From JBEKTW01 sp963727845 (GTDB taxonomy: Bacteria > Bacteroidota > Ignavibacteria > UBA10030 > SZUA-254): a stretch of DNA of 64,000 nucleotides. The translations under genes were made by a program, and so were the position numbers. This document shows positions 34,184 through 42,328 of the stretch, piece after piece. The notes under the pieces are model-generated. The model made no database searches. It saw nothing but the letters and a program-made list of their open reading frames with translations, and was not told the origin of the DNA. Position 1 is the first letter of the stretch. The number at the start of each line of letters is the position of its first letter. Location of the stretch: contig CAVSHI010000003.1 in assembly GCA_963727845.1 (NCBI GenBank), positions 1-64,000 of the forward strand. The letters are read 5' to 3'.

Positions 34184-34843
34184 TTACACGGTTATGGACG
34201 GTTTCCCGATTTCATCCGTCGATTTCTCAGGGGCACCCTCGTCCGGCATTTCTTCGTACCCGACGATCATTGCTTTGAGATTAGAAGTAATAGTGCGTCC
34301 GGTCGTCATCAGATATATGTGAGCGACGAAGAACGAAGCAAGCAAAAATGCTCCTATCGTATGAACGATGGCAATGGATTCCAGGTTGCCGATATTCAGG
34401 CCGGTTACTTCATACCGTTGCGGATAGCGATAGAACATATACAGAAGGCCGGAAACAACCATAACCGGAATAACCAGAATTTTGAGTCCGGCATACACAA
34501 GTTTTTGCAACGGGTTTAGTTTACTGAGAACTGTTTTCTTCGTCGGATGTTGTGCATTGCGGAATATTCCAAAGACGTAGTACTCCGCTTGTGCACGAAG
34601 ATTTTTCGCTGTCGGCAGATACTGCCTCCATTCTCCGGTAGAAAAGTGCCAAAAGATGGCAAATGCAATCAGCACAATAAAGCTGATGGCGGCAGCGTTA
34701 TGATACCGCACCGCCTGTTCGAAGCCGAAGAAATGGATCGAGCCATGGATTTCAAATCCCGTCACGCCCAGAAAAATAATCAAGCCGGCCTGGGTCCAGT
34801 GCCAGAATCGTTCGAATCTCCGGTAGATGTATTCTTGCTTCAT
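34184..34843 (-). CDS. cytochrome b561-type membrane protein
   Basis: 219 aa from ATG 34843, directly after the octaheme cytochrome stop; the long frame to 35104 is rejected because it would overlap that gene. Four helices are expected. Candidate heme ligands are His in FWHWTQAG, RYHNAA, FWHFSTG and IVHTIGAFLL. It resembles the Ni,Fe-hydrogenase/thiosulfate reductase cytochrome b type. It probably transfers electrons between menaquinone and the octaheme cytochrome. Confidence 0.85.
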   Translation of the reverse strand: MKQEYIYRRFERFWHWTQAGLIIFLGVTGFEIHGSIHFFGFEQAVRYHNAAAISFIVLIAFAIFWHFSTGEWRQYLPTAKNLRAQAEYYVFGIFRNAQHPTKKTVLSKLNPLQKLVYAGLKILVIPVMVVSGLLYMFYRYPQRYEVTGLNIGNLESIAIVHTIGAFLLASFFVAHIYLMTTGRTITSNLKAMIVGYEEMPDEGAPEKSTDEIGKPSITV

Positions 34844-34844
34844 G

Positions 34845-36413
34845 TTAGCTCTTCCGTTTTCGTTTGAGGCTGACAATGACCCGCAAGCTCCCATGGAGCA
34901 GGACGCCAGCGAAGGTGAGCGCCAGGATGCCGCCGCCAAAGTACTCGGTCCACGGTTTATAATCCCTTCCCGGCATATAAAACCCTCCGAGCCGCGCCAG
35001 ACGACCATCGTTGCGTGTATGGCATTCGCCGCATTGAACCGACATGTTCTTGGGAGAGACCATGTGGTTGACAGGCCAGTACATCTCGGACTCGACAAAT
35101 CCATACTTGCCGCTGTACGGCAGATTGATCTGTTTCATCCCCTCTTCCGCGGCCCGCTGCCAGTTGAATTCTTTCCAATAGCCGCCATCACCCGGTTTTG
35201 TTGAAACCGTTTTGGGTTGGATGAGGTATTTGTTCTCAGTGTCGTAAATCTGACGTGCGCGATGAATCTTTACCGGATAGATTTTTGCATCGGGGTCATC
35301 GTAGCTTCCGTACAGCTCATTGATCTTGACAGGTTTCGACGGGTCGAACGTATCTCCAATTAAGTAGTGCGACGCGGTTCCGTTGAACCAAAGGTAGTCA
35401 GGCTTGAGCTGTTTGCCCCATACAAAGGAGCCCTTGATCGACATGTACACGTCAGTTCCGGCGGAGTCCTTTTCCTCAAACGGTTGACCATCCTTCAAAC
35501 GTCCGGCGGTCGACCAATCCCAGTAAAGCTTGGTTGGATTTGCTTTGGCGTAGATGGGAATGTGACACGTCTGGCACGCAACTTTAATGGTATGTTTGTT
35601 AAGGATATCATCTTGGTGGGGCATCCCGGTGTGACATTGTTCGCACTCCACCCGGTTGCGGTTCATCGAAGAAACCGAATACATCTTTCCCAGCATCTGG
35701 TGTTTTTTCGCGGTGTGACAATCCACGCATTGCATGTCCGGACCGTCCGATGCCATGTGAACATCGAGATCGCGGGTGGGATCGAAAAGAGCCTGGTCAA
35801 GATCGCCGTGTTTTACGTTGTTCCCGCCGCCGCCAAAAAAATGACAAGTCCCGCAGTTCGTGCGCTGTGGCCTTCCAACGTGTTGGGCCACGTAGCTGAG
35901 ATTCACCGAAGAATCGGGCATCCCCGCTCCGCCCACCGCCTTGGTGTACGTTGCGCTATTATCGTGACAGGCCAGACAGTCGACGTTCAGGGAATCGCGG
36001 AAGTTGAAGCTGGCATCAGAGTAACCGTATCCAATATGACACTTGTTGCAGCTTTGTTCGTTGCCGGAGATGCCGATGCAGAAGTTGTTCAACACGTTTC
36101 TCTTGCCGATCGTGCGTATTCCCTTCCCTTCGACGTACTCAGTCCGCTCCCAATTCCAGTGGGTCGATTGCATCACCTCGGTGTGCCGGCCGTTATGACA
36201 CGAGATGCAAGCAGCCGTCACGTCCTGCGGCCTGGAAAATTTCTTTTTGAGTTGTGGGAATAAGGAATGGTCGACGGATGGTTTGTTTCTCAAACTGTAC
36301 TGCTCCTTCAACCGTGTCAACGGTGTGTTCTGAAAGTCGCTTCTGTGAAGCGCCGTCAGGATCGTTCCAACAAGCACACCGACTATCAGAACAGAAGGAA
36401 TAATCTTTTTCAT
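34845..36413 (-). CDS. octaheme c-type cytochrome, tetrathionate reductase (OTR) family
   Basis: 522 aa with eight CxxCH motifs: CISCH, CNKCH, CLACH, CGTCH, CVDCH, CEQCH, CQTCH and CGECH. An N-terminal transmembrane signal (residues 5-18) and a C-terminal helix (LTFAGVLLHGSLRVIVSL) place it on the periplasmic side, anchored at both ends. Order and length fit the OTR family, whose Shewanella member reduces tetrathionate, nitrite and hydroxylamine in vitro. With the cytochrome b gene at 34843 it may form a menaquinol-linked respiratory module. Physiological acceptor is not known. Confidence 0.87.
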   Translation of the reverse strand: MKKIIPSVLIVGVLVGTILTALHRSDFQNTPLTRLKEQYSLRNKPSVDHSLFPQLKKKFSRPQDVTAACISCHNGRHTEVMQSTHWNWERTEYVEGKGIRTIGKRNVLNNFCIGISGNEQSCNKCHIGYGYSDASFNFRDSLNVDCLACHDNSATYTKAVGGAGMPDSSVNLSYVAQHVGRPQRTNCGTCHFFGGGGNNVKHGDLDQALFDPTRDLDVHMASDGPDMQCVDCHTAKKHQMLGKMYSVSSMNRNRVECEQCHTGMPHQDDILNKHTIKVACQTCHIPIYAKANPTKLYWDWSTAGRLKDGQPFEEKDSAGTDVYMSIKGSFVWGKQLKPDYLWFNGTASHYLIGDTFDPSKPVKINELYGSYDDPDAKIYPVKIHRARQIYDTENKYLIQPKTVSTKPGDGGYWKEFNWQRAAEEGMKQINLPYSGKYGFVESEMYWPVNHMVSPKNMSVQCGECHTRNDGRLARLGGFYMPGRDYKPWTEYFGGGILALTFAGVLLHGSLRVIVSLKRKRKS

Positions 36414-36416
36414 GTG

Positions 36417-36884
36417 TTATCTCACTCGTCCTTCGGAGATGGGGACTGAGGTGTGGTTGTGAAGGATCAAGGATTTGATCTTCTCACAATCGGATGACAG
36501 TTTGTAAACCTGGCAGGTCCGGCAATCGCGCTCGGCGCACGCATTCTCCCTGTGCTTGTACGTCCAGCATCCAGCCGCCGGTGAGGTGTAAGCTGGACAC
36601 GTCAATCTCTGATGCAAGGGACACTTGACGTAGTCCCAACAGGGAATCATGGATTGAAGTCGACGAATTCCTTCGATGGAGATTTTATATTCGGTGATTG
36701 CATCCCGGATGCATTTCAAACGTTCAACGTCCGATTGTGTGTATCGGCGCTGATGGCCCTCGTTTTTTTCTGTCAGGATCAGACCTCTGCGTTCATAGAG
36801 ACGCAACGTCTCTTCTGAAACTCCAAGCATCTTGCTCACTGTTCCAATATTGAAAGCCGGGATACTCTTATCAACGCTCGCCAT
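36417..36884 (-). CDS. MerR-family regulator with a cysteine-rich C-terminus
   Basis: 155 aa from ATG 36884; a TTG at 36920 would add 12 residues. Residues 10-75 are a MerR helix-turn-helix: FNIGTVSKMLGVSEETLRLYE, then GLILTEKNEGHQRRYTQSDVE. The C-terminal part carries eight cysteines, at MIPCWDY, KCPLH, LTCPAY, GCWTY, NACAERDCRTCQ and SDC. It has a Cys pattern that could bind an iron-sulfur cluster or metal. It is the first gene of the 10-kb sulfur cluster and precedes the cytochrome gene by 3 bp, so it probably controls it. Confidence 0.85.
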   Translation of the reverse strand: MASVDKSIPAFNIGTVSKMLGVSEETLRLYERRGLILTEKNEGHQRRYTQSDVERLKCIRDAITEYKISIEGIRRLQSMIPCWDYVKCPLHQRLTCPAYTSPAAGCWTYKHRENACAERDCRTCQVYKLSSDCEKIKSLILHNHTSVPISEGRVR

Positions 36885-37250
36885 AGCTGCATTTTTAAAT
36901 ACAACTATTGTGCCATCCAAAACCTTTTATTTCTTGCCAAATTCACAGGACTGAAAGTGGTCGATTCTTAGATCTGATAATTTGAAAACCGGCGGCAATC
37001 AATGCCGGAAGTTGCCAAATCAGTTTTCCCCGGGACACCTGAAATTCCACCGGAGTGACAGCAACGGTTATCTACACTGGCTTTATGGAAAATGTCCTCG
37101 CTCTTACTGAATGGACAGGGCTTCGTCAATTCAAGATTAGAAGGACGCGAAAGGATTCCTTCCTAAACATATTCTGTCCGATTTTCATTTAGATTATAAT
37201 ATCATCATTAATACTATGCTAAGCGGCCGCGATTTTTGTGACAGTAGTTG
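36885..37250. other. intergenic region upstream of the MerR-led cluster
   Basis: 366 bp between the end of the arsenic operon and the MerR gene, both on the minus strand. It must hold the promoter of the sulfur cluster. I see no unambiguous -35/-10 pair or dyad and no gene. A NotI-like palindrome GCGGCCGC lies at about 37224-37231. Confidence 0.5.
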
Positions 37251-37886
37251 TTAAATCTTATTCTCGCTTACCAACACAATCCCCTTCTGTCGGATGAGTT
37301 CGCGCACTTCCTGCAGGAAGCATTGAATGTCCTCTTGTTCTGTAGAAGTGACATCGAACGTCATAAACGATGGCGTCTTCTGCATCGCACCCTTCACCGT
37401 CGGCACCTCAAGCCGTAGATTGATGAAATCGTATAGTCGATCTTTCACCAATTCTTCCAATTGGACGAGGAACCGTTTTTCGCCGAATTCTCCGGCGACT
37501 TCAAAACGCACACGCGTGGTCAGTGTGGCAACCGCATCTTCGGCGGCAGCACGGGCTTTGACGGCATCGAGTTTCACTTTCTTCTCTTTCGCCTCCTGAC
37601 GAACCACCTTGAAAATCTTATGTTCGCGCTCCAGCTTCCAGATGCTGTCGCGCTCGGGAAAGCTGATTGCCTGTACCGGACACACCGTGCCGCACGTACT
37701 GCAACCCACCATGCAACTGAGTGCGCTGGCCACAACAGCTTTGTTCTCCTGCATATCGTAAACGCCGCGCCCGCAAGTGGCAAAACACAACGTGCATCCG
37801 ATACATGTTTCTTCATCAACACTGGGGAACCACGGAATGTCTTTGCGCTGTATGCCGTGCCACATTTCACTTTTAGCCATTGCCAT
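37251..37886 (-). CDS. 4Fe-4S ferredoxin-like protein, arsenic operon
   Basis: 211 aa. One cluster motif C-x2-C-x2-C-x3-C is seen in CIGCTLCFATC (residues 28-38), with a second cysteine group in CMVGCSTCGTVC that makes two [4Fe-4S] clusters likely. The last half (about 110-211) is a charged alpha/beta domain with no recognised family. It is the last gene of the arsenic operon, after the frameshifted small gene by 12 bp. It may donate electrons to the arsenic-related redox proteins, but the function is inferred only from position. Confidence 0.78.
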   Translation of the reverse strand: MAMAKSEMWHGIQRKDIPWFPSVDEETCIGCTLCFATCGRGVYDMQENKAVVASALSCMVGCSTCGTVCPVQAISFPERDSIWKLEREHKIFKVVRQEAKEKKVKLDAVKARAAAEDAVATLTTRVRFEVAGEFGEKRFLVQLEELVKDRLYDFINLRLEVPTVKGAMQKTPSFMTFDVTSTEQEDIQCFLQEVRELIRQKGIVLVSENKI

Positions 37887-37898
37887 CTCTTGAAAATT

Positions 37899-38161
37899 TT
37901 ATTTTGCTTGATTTTCTATCATCCCGGCATATTTTCTATACTCGCGCAAGAGCGCTTCTTTGTATTTGTCTTCGGTGCCCGTTGAAATGTAATTGCCGAA
38001 TTCCCCATCCATCGAAGCAACTCCGACTTGATCTGTTCTTCATCCTCAACGCCGGTAACATAAACACTCTGAAGCGCAGCCTCCAGTCGAGAAATACCCG
38101 CCTCAAAATCACCCACTTTTATTATGGTTGCTATCGGTCGCCCACAGCATGATCCGGACAT
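37899..38161 (-). pseudogene. small CCG-start protein gene broken by a single-base frameshift
   Basis: The first 50 codons from ATG 38161 read MSGSCCGRPIATIIKVGD, then EEQIKSELLRWMG. After the G4 run near 37998 the continuing frame is nonsense. The frame one base away resumes as EFGNYISTGTEDKYKEALL, then REYRKYAGMIENQAK, to TAA 37899-37901. Adding one G to the run restores an 87-codon gene. The N-terminal SCCG and the position inside an arsenic operon make it a possible metalloid-binding protein. It may be intact in the cell if the base was lost in sequencing. Confidence 0.7.
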
Positions 38162-38173
38162 ATATTCTTCTCC

Positions 38174-38518
38174 TCATTCAATATGGCGATTTTTATCATT
38201 CGATAGCATCATCTCCATGGACGATGACGCTGTATCATTCACTGTCGCCATCTTCATGTATCGAGCCACAAGAAGAGCCTCGCTGATTTCAGCCGGTGTA
38301 ACTCCTTTTTGAAGCGCCATTTTGGTCCACATTTCCGTACAGGTAGCGGAGCCAAGCGCAGCTGCAACGCTGATTCCAGCGAGCAATTTATATTTCAACG
38401 GTACTGCCTGATATTTCGGCGATTCAAAAAGCAATGCACGCTGATCAAATTGATTCTGCGCAAACTCCGGTGCAATTTCTTTGAGCAATTCCATTGGAGT
38501 TGGTGATGCTTGTTTCAT
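38174..38518 (-). CDS. carboxymuconolactone decarboxylase (CMD)-like protein
   Basis: 114 aa with the AhpD-like CMD fold: YKLLAGISVAAALGSATC, then helix and VTPAEISEALLVARYM. AhpD peroxidases have C-x2-C; here only the first Cys of the pair is present (SATCTEMWTK). This makes peroxidase activity doubtful. It belongs to the arsenic operon, 12 bp before the frameshifted small gene and 21 bp after the CcdA-like gene. Confidence 0.75.
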   Translation of the reverse strand: MKQASPTPMELLKEIAPEFAQNQFDQRALLFESPKYQAVPLKYKLLAGISVAAALGSATCTEMWTKMALQKGVTPAEISEALLVARYMKMATVNDTASSSMEMMLSNDKNRHIE

Positions 38519-38539
38519 TGTCCTATCCTCTTTTCTTCT

Positions 38540-39238
38540 TTATGATGAACACAATTCGTAGATACCGCCAAGAATAATCACAAAACCCGCAACCCGTTTG
38601 ATCCAGGGAATGGCACTTGACCGATTCGTCCAATCGAGATATGACTGCACGCGAGAAGCAAGTCCGCCTGCCGCAACAATAACCCCGCAATGCCCGAGTC
38701 CGAACGCGAGAAGCAATGTCCCCGCTGCAAGGACGTTGGTTGTCGATAGTTGGAAGACAACACCCAATACGGGCGCCATGAATGCAAATGTGCACGGACC
38801 AAGTGCGATTCCGAAAATTAAACCAAGGCTGAAGGCCGAGAGAAGAACAGACTTTGCTCCGAATGGCTGCAGCCTCACTCCGGTTTCAGGTAGGCGAAAG
38901 ATCTCCATCAGGTACAGGCCAACAATAAAGAAGACGATTGCGACCACATATTTTCCATACGCACCGACATCTCCCATGATTCTGCCAAGCGCTGCTGTGA
39001 TGACCCCGATAATGGCGATTGTCGACAAAATACCGACAGCGAATATGAATCCAAGAAGGATACCCCGCGATGTCTTTTTCTCGCTCTTTGATGTCAAGAA
39101 ACCGATAATCAGCGGAATACTGGAAAGATGACACGGACTTAAAAGAATGCTCATCATTCCCCATGCGAACGAAGCGAGGAGAGCAAGGGCAAAGCTACCG
39201 TGCAGAGCCTCTGTCAGCGTTGTCAAAAGCGATTCCAC
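38540..39238 (-). CDS. CcdA/DsbD-type membrane thiol transporter
   Basis: 232 aa with six hydrophobic helices. LLSPCHLSSIPLIIGFL and IALGPCTFAFMAPVLG carry the two conserved prolyl-cysteine pairs of the CcdA/DsbD family. It moves reducing equivalents from cytoplasmic thioredoxin to periplasmic thioredoxin-like proteins. The exported thioredoxin encoded 3 bp upstream is the obvious partner. Confidence 0.85.
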   Translation of the reverse strand: MESLLTTLTEALHGSFALALLASFAWGMMSILLSPCHLSSIPLIIGFLTSKSEKKTSRGILLGFIFAVGILSTIAIIGVITAALGRIMGDVGAYGKYVVAIVFFIVGLYLMEIFRLPETGVRLQPFGAKSVLLSAFSLGLIFGIALGPCTFAFMAPVLGVVFQLSTTNVLAAGTLLLAFGLGHCGVIVAAGGLASRVQSYLDWTNRSSAIPWIKRVAGFVIILGGIYELCSS

Positions 39239-39241
39239 CGG

Positions 39242-39679
39242 TTATCCCTTCACAGCGGATTTTTGTTTGAGACCTTTCGACTGCAGGAAGGCATCGATCT
39301 CTTTTTCAGGGAAGAATCCTTCGTGGCGCATAAGTTCTTTCCCGTTTGAATCGAGAAACACTTGTGTCGGAATCAGACGGATGTTATAGTCCTGCGCGTA
39401 ATGCGCTTGCTCTTCTCTCCATACATCGTAAAAAACAACGTTGAGTTGACTCCCGTATTTTTCTTCAACGGATTTCATCACAGGTTGCATGGCTTTACAC
39501 GGAATACATTTGACAGAACCAAGCTCAACGAACGTTACTAAGGGTTTGGCAATGATGGCGCTTGTATCCTTCGTCATGGGAGTTGGCTTGGTTTTTTTTG
39601 CCGATTTCTTTGATTGTGCAATAGCGAATGAGCCAAACATAACGCTAATGAGAAGCATTAAAACAATGTGTTTCTTCAT
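39242..39679 (-). CDS. exported thioredoxin-fold protein
   Basis: 145 aa from ATG 39679, which overlaps the stop of the upstream gene (TAATG). A signal peptide (KHIVLMLLISVMFGSFAIAQ) is followed by a thioredoxin domain with active site CIPC (in GSVKCIPCKAM) and a cis-Pro loop in IRLIPTQVFLD. It is periplasmic. The CcdA-like gene follows by 3 bp, so the two form an electron-export pair within the arsenic operon. Confidence 0.85.
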   Translation of the reverse strand: MKKHIVLMLLISVMFGSFAIAQSKKSAKKTKPTPMTKDTSAIIAKPLVTFVELGSVKCIPCKAMQPVMKSVEEKYGSQLNVVFYDVWREEQAHYAQDYNIRLIPTQVFLDSNGKELMRHEGFFPEKEIDAFLQSKGLKQKSAVKG

Positions 39680-39918
39680 TATTGTGTTCCCTTCATCCAT
39701 GCGAGAAGTTGATCCTCTTTCGGAATAGAGCCGGCACTTTTTACTACACCATCGATGACTAATCCGGGTGTCATCATGATCCCGTATTTCATGATCTCCT
39801 GAAGATCGGTCACTTTCTCAATTTCGACATCTAGCTGATGCTTTGCCACTATCTGTCGTATTCGATCTTCGAGCGTTTTGCATTTTGCACAACCCGAACC
39901 AAGTACTCGTATTTTCAT
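39679..39918 (-). CDS. thioredoxin-like small redox protein
   Basis: 79 aa of the MTH895/redox-active disulfide protein 2 family. It starts KIRVLGSGCAKCKTLEDR with the CxxC active site at residues 10-13 and has a TPGLVIDG cis-Pro loop. It resembles the 81-aa protein at 42083-42328, which suggests duplication within the operon. It would be a cytoplasmic reductant, perhaps for ArsC or the CcdA-like protein. Confidence 0.87.
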   Translation of the reverse strand: MKIRVLGSGCAKCKTLEDRIRQIVAKHQLDVEIEKVTDLQEIMKYGIMMTPGLVIDGVVKSAGSIPKEDQLLAWMKGTQ

Positions 39919-39959
39919 CGTTCACTCCAATATTTAATGGACAGTATTACAGACATTAT

Positions 39960-41036
39960 TCACTGACAAACGTCCTGCGCCCTTACGGTTCCTTCTTCAA
40001 CCTTGGCGAAATATTTCTTTCGAAACAATAGTGCGACATTCACCAAACTGATCAGCACCGGCACCTCAACCAGCGGACCAATAACTGCGGCAAAGGCTTC
40101 TCCGGAATTTATTCCGAACACCGCGATTGCAACTGCAATGGCCAATTCAAAGTTATTGCTTGCTGCAGTAAACGAAAGCGTTGCAGTCTTGGAATAATCG
40201 GCGCCGACTTTCCTTCCCATGTAGAATGAAACAAAGAACATTATCACAAAATAGATGACCAGCGGGACTGCAATGCGGAGGACATCAAGCGGTATCGTTA
40301 CGATATACTCACCCTTAAGAGAAAACATTACCACAATTGTAAAGAGGAGCGCAATCAATGTAATTGGAGAAATCTTGGGAATGAATTTCGTTTGATACCA
40401 GTCTTTGCTTTTCAGTTTCAGGAAGACAAAACGTGTTATTATTCCGGCAAGAAATGGAATACCGAGATAGATAAAAACGCTCTGGGCAATCTGTCCGATG
40501 GTTATATTAACGGCGAAGGTTTTCAGGCCAAGCCATGATGGAAATACTGTAAGAAACACATAGGCGTATAGTGAGAAGAAAAGCACTTGAAAAATTGAAT
40601 TGAATGCAACTAAACCTGCCGCATATTCCGTATCGCCCTTGGCGAGCTCGTTCCAAACAATAACCATGGCAATGCATCTTGCTAAACCAATCAGAATCAA
40701 TCCCGCCATGTATTCGGGATATCCCTGGAGAAAGACTATCGCAAGGAAGAACATAAGTATTGGTCCGACAATCCAATTTTGAACGAGTGAAAGAGAGAGG
40801 ACCCGAACATTGCGGAACACATCTCCAAGTTCCTCGTACTTGACTTTTGCAAGCGGCGGATACATCATTAAGATTAACCCAATTGCAATCGGAATATTTG
40901 TCGTGCCGCTCTGAAATAGATTCCAAAAGGTAACTATGGGCGGGAAGAGATATCCAGAGAACACACCGACAAACATTGCCAGAAATATCCAGAGGGTTAA
41001 ATACCTGTCAAGGAATGAAAGTCTTTTTGTAATCAT
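39960..41036 (-). CDS. acr3: arsenite efflux transporter, ACR3 family
   Basis: 358 aa with ten hydrophobic helices and the ACR3 (BASS-related) signatures LARCIAMVIVWNELAKGDTE and FTAASNNFELAIAVAIAVFG. The conserved cysteine in ARCIAMV is present. It exports As(III) from the cytoplasm using the proton-motive force. It is 18 bp after the ArsP-type permease gene in the arsR-led operon. Highly likely to be the main resistance determinant here. Confidence 0.93.
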   Translation of the reverse strand: MITKRLSFLDRYLTLWIFLAMFVGVFSGYLFPPIVTFWNLFQSGTTNIPIAIGLILMMYPPLAKVKYEELGDVFRNVRVLSLSLVQNWIVGPILMFFLAIVFLQGYPEYMAGLILIGLARCIAMVIVWNELAKGDTEYAAGLVAFNSIFQVLFFSLYAYVFLTVFPSWLGLKTFAVNITIGQIAQSVFIYLGIPFLAGIITRFVFLKLKSKDWYQTKFIPKISPITLIALLFTIVVMFSLKGEYIVTIPLDVLRIAVPLVIYFVIMFFVSFYMGRKVGADYSKTATLSFTAASNNFELAIAVAIAVFGINSGEAFAAVIGPLVEVPVLISLVNVALLFRKKYFAKVEEGTVRAQDVCQ

Positions 41037-41054
41037 CCTCGTTATTCCTACACC

Positions 41055-42083
41055 TTAGGCAAAGATGAAATTGAACAGATAACCAACTATGACTATTCCC
41101 ATCGCGACAACTCCGATGAATACCGCGATCAATTGCATCTTTAAAACCTTCTTTAGAATTATTGTTTCCGGCAAGGATAAACCGATCACGCTCATCATAA
41201 ATGCCAGCACCGTTCCAAGGGACGCGCCTTTTTCCAGCAGTGCCTGGACAATGGGAATGATCCCCGCTGCATTTGAATACAGCGGAATGCCTATTAATAC
41301 TGAAAGCGGGACTGACCACCATGCCGATTTGCCCATGATCGAAGCCATGAAATTCTCCGGCACGTAGCCGTGAATACCGGCTCCGACTCCTATGCCAACG
41401 AGAAGGTATGGCCACACTTTTCCGACAATGTCCCTTACTGCCCCGTACCCTGATCGCATGCGATCCCGGAATGATGGAATCGCCTCCTGCGGTACATCGG
41501 CATTGCTGCGGATTTGATAGACCCAATCTTCCACGAAGTGTTCGACTCTTAGTCTTCCAATGACGTATCCGGCAGTGATGGCAATGGATAACCCGGTGCC
41601 GACGTAGAGTAATGCTGTTTTCCAGCCGAATAATCCGAACAACAGAACAACAGCTATCTCATTGATCATCGGTGCAGCGATAAGAAATGAGAAGGTGACT
41701 CCGAGCGGCACGCCTGATTCGACGAATCCGATGAAAAGCGGGACTGCTGAGCACGAACAAAACGGGGTCACAATGCCGAGAATGCTCGCCAATACATTGC
41801 CGGCAAAGAGTGATCTTCCCCCAAGCAGCTTACGCGTCCGCTCAGGAGAAAAGTACGAACGCACTATGCCGACTACGAATACTACAAGCGTCAACAGAAG
41901 CATCACCTTCGGTACCTCAAAAACAAAGAACCGGATGGCTTCCGTCAGCCGCTCACCCTGAAGCAATCTTGTCAGAGAAATGAGGGAGTCGGCGAGGGGT
42001 TGCAGAGAGGCGTAGAGCGCAATCCAAAGCGGCAGGAAGATAGCCGCCGCGCCGACTGGATATCTTTCAATGACCTTCCCCAT
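41055..42083 (-). CDS. ArsP/DUF318-type permease
   Basis: 342 aa with about eight helices. The motif TPFCSCSAVPLFIGF is characteristic of the permease family that includes ArsP (exporter of trivalent organoarsenicals) and other predicted permeases. The start codon overlaps the stop of the small thioredoxin gene by one base. With ACR3 it suggests that both inorganic and methylated arsenic species are handled. Confidence 0.85.
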   Translation of the reverse strand: MGKVIERYPVGAAAIFLPLWIALYASLQPLADSLISLTRLLQGERLTEAIRFFVFEVPKVMLLLTLVVFVVGIVRSYFSPERTRKLLGGRSLFAGNVLASILGIVTPFCSCSAVPLFIGFVESGVPLGVTFSFLIAAPMINEIAVVLLFGLFGWKTALLYVGTGLSIAITAGYVIGRLRVEHFVEDWVYQIRSNADVPQEAIPSFRDRMRSGYGAVRDIVGKVWPYLLVGIGVGAGIHGYVPENFMASIMGKSAWWSVPLSVLIGIPLYSNAAGIIPIVQALLEKGASLGTVLAFMMSVIGLSLPETIILKKVLKMQLIAVFIGVVAMGIVIVGYLFNFIFA

Positions 42084-42328
42084 TATGCGGCCGAAAATGC
42101 GAGAAGAATCTCCTTCAGCTTCTCTACCGAAGGAATTGACCCGGACATAGCGACTTTTTCATTAATCACTAATCCGGGAGTATGCATAATACCGTACGAA
42201 GCAATCTTCTGCATGTCTTCAACTTTCTCAACAACTGCATCTATACCCAGTTCTTGCAGTGCCGCTATCGTTCGCTTTTCGAGCGTCTTACAATTTATGC
42301 ATCCCGATCCAAGTACTTTGATTGTCAT
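42083..42328 (-). CDS. thioredoxin-like small redox protein, ArsP-linked
   Basis: 81 aa, starting IKVLGSGCINCKTLEKR with CxxC at residues 10-13 and a TPGLVINE loop. It is the same family as the 79-aa protein at 39679-39918 and is regularly encoded beside ArsP-type permeases. It overlaps arsC by 4 bp and the permease by 1 bp. It probably delivers electrons to an arsenic-reducing or export step. Confidence 0.87.
   Translation of the reverse strand: MTIKVLGSGCINCKTLEKRTIAALQELGIDAVVEKVEDMQKIASYGIMHTPGLVINEKVAMSGSIPSVEKLKEILLAFSAA

Noticed and set aside
34844..35104. N-terminal extension of the cytochrome b frame
   Set aside because: It would overlap the octaheme cytochrome gene by 260 bp; the natural start is ATG 34843 next to the cytochrome stop.
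35367..36263. 298-aa plus-strand open frame opposite the octaheme cytochrome
   Set aside because: The opposite strand encodes eight heme motifs in order; this is a shadow frame.
36885..37250. MerR-type dyad promoter for the sulfur cluster
   Set aside because: I looked for a 19-20 bp spacer promoter with a dyad but found no convincing pair.
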